Shown here in pieces: positions 21,241 through 21,431 of a stretch of DNA of 21,431 nt. Under the pieces are notes generated by a model. That model did no database searches. It saw nothing but the letters and a program-made list of their open reading frames with translations, and was not told where the DNA came from. Made by a program: the position numbers and the translations under genes. The DNA is taken from positions 1 through 21,431 of the forward strand of contig RFIO01000155.1 in assembly GCA_003695205.1 (NCBI GenBank). Reading direction: 5' to 3'. Position 1 is the first letter of the stretch. Every line of letters starts with the position of its first letter. The DNA comes from Deltaproteobacteria bacterium (GTDB lineage Bacteria > Desulfobacterota > Desulfuromonadia > Desulfuromonadales > Geothermobacteraceae).

Positions 21241-21342
21241 GACGCGCTCGCTTCGCTTCAAGTCTCCGGCACCAGTGCGTACAAAAAAAGCCCGGCTCAA
21301 AAGAGCCAGGCTTGTTTTTGCTGGTGCCGAAGGCGAGACTCG
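21241..21342. repeat. Direct repeat copy B (102 bp), overlapping the 3' end of tRNA-Leu
   Basis: This is the partner of copy A. Its last 21 bases are the genuine 3' end of the tRNA-Leu gene. The terminator and the CAAGTCTC-CGGCACCA segment complementary to the tRNA 3' end (21259-21274) are present; one difference converts a G-C to a G-T pair, so pairing is kept. Confidence 0.9.
21283..21313 (-). terminator. Intrinsic terminator of tRNA-Leu
   Basis: On the minus strand, AAGCCTGGCTC-TTTT-GAGCCGGGCTT forms eleven pairs (one G-T) and runs directly into a T tract (21289 to 21283). It begins nine bases after the tRNA CCA end. Confidence 0.9.
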
Positions 21343-21408
21343 AACTCGCACGGCCGGTTGGCCACCACCCCCTCAAGATGGCGTGTCTACCAGTTCCACC
21401 ACTTCGGC
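21322..21408 (-). tRNA. tRNA-Leu (anticodon GAG)
   Basis: The 87-base gene folds as a class II tRNA: acceptor stem GCCGAAG/CTTCGGC, D-arm with GGAACTGGTAGACAC, and anticodon stem CCATC/GGTGG with loop TTGAGGG (anticodon GAG at 21372-21374, reading CUC/CUU). A long variable arm GTGGCCAACCGGCC, T-arm TGCGAGTTCGAGTCTCGC and an encoded CCA follow. It closely resembles E. coli leuU. A TATAAA -10 box precedes it and a strong terminator follows. Confidence 0.95.
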
Positions 21409-21418
21409 GAGCGACGTA

Positions 21419-21424
21419 TTTATA
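21419..21424 (-). promoter_or_regulatory. -10 box of the tRNA-Leu promoter
   Basis: TATAAA (followed by T) on the minus strand, ten bases before the first tRNA base. The -35 would lie beyond the window end. The very short distance to the mature 5' end leaves only a few leader bases for RNase P. Confidence 0.6.
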
Positions 21425-21431
21425 CTGATTC

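Noticed and set aside
20996..21376. Minus-strand open frames of about 80-126 codons over the tRNA and repeats
   Set aside because: They translate the tRNA-Leu gene, terminators and repeats; the peptide repeats simply reflect the duplicated RNA element.

Overview
The window looks like a chromosomal housekeeping segment of a GC-rich Gram-negative bacterium, most probably a member of Desulfuromonadales/Desulfuromonadota (the Geobacter-Desulfuromonas-Pelobacter group). The pointers are the gene order rimP-nusA-ylxR/L7Ae-infB-ylxP-rbfA-nrnA-truB-rpsO-pnp-M16 peptidase-dut, a HolC subunit, an Slp-type outer-membrane lipoprotein, a DUF4388 protein beside a PilT-family ATPase, and a monohaem c-type cytochrome. 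The taxonomic call is inference from gene content, not from a search.

Layout. (1) 1-257, minus: 5' part of an Slp-family lipoprotein gene, diverging from the plus-strand genes. (2) 443-4070, plus: a tightly packed, partly translationally coupled group holC-rsmE-trmJ-small conserved protein-RlmD-like methyltransferase; it combines a DNA polymerase III accessory subunit with three rRNA/tRNA methyltransferases. (3) 4084-16264, plus: the translation/RNA-processing supercluster. A good promoter is followed at once by an intrinsic terminator, then rimP, nusA, a ylxR-L7Ae fusion, infB, ylxP, rbfA, nrnA, truB, rpsO, pnp, an M16 zinc protease and dut. Together these mature the 30S subunit, initiate translation, control elongation/termination and turn over RNA. 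(4) 16276-17637, plus: YbeD-like DUF493 protein, YciO/TsaC-family protein and an unrecognised protein ending in a Cys-rich tail. (5) 17644-20920, minus, convergent with the above: DUF4388-receiver-GAF protein, PilT-family ATPase, monohaem cytochrome c, apparently one operon. (6) 20921-21431: no protein gene; a tRNA-Leu(GAG) on the minus strand followed by two 102-bp direct repeats, each carrying the tRNA 3' end, a strong terminator and a sequence complementary to the tRNA 3' end.

The most interesting non-coding signals are the promoter-terminator leader ahead of rimP-nusA, a long-range perfect 12-bp helix that closes the whole rpsO-pnp intergenic leader, and the duplicated tRNA-3'-end/terminator module. 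At protein level, NusA ends in a Rho_N/SAP-like helix-extension-helix segment after an acidic linker, and the protein at 17248-17637 ends in a C-H-N-C-G-C-G-C tail. I found no CRISPR array, insertion sequence, phage gene, toxin-antitoxin pair or obvious defence system.
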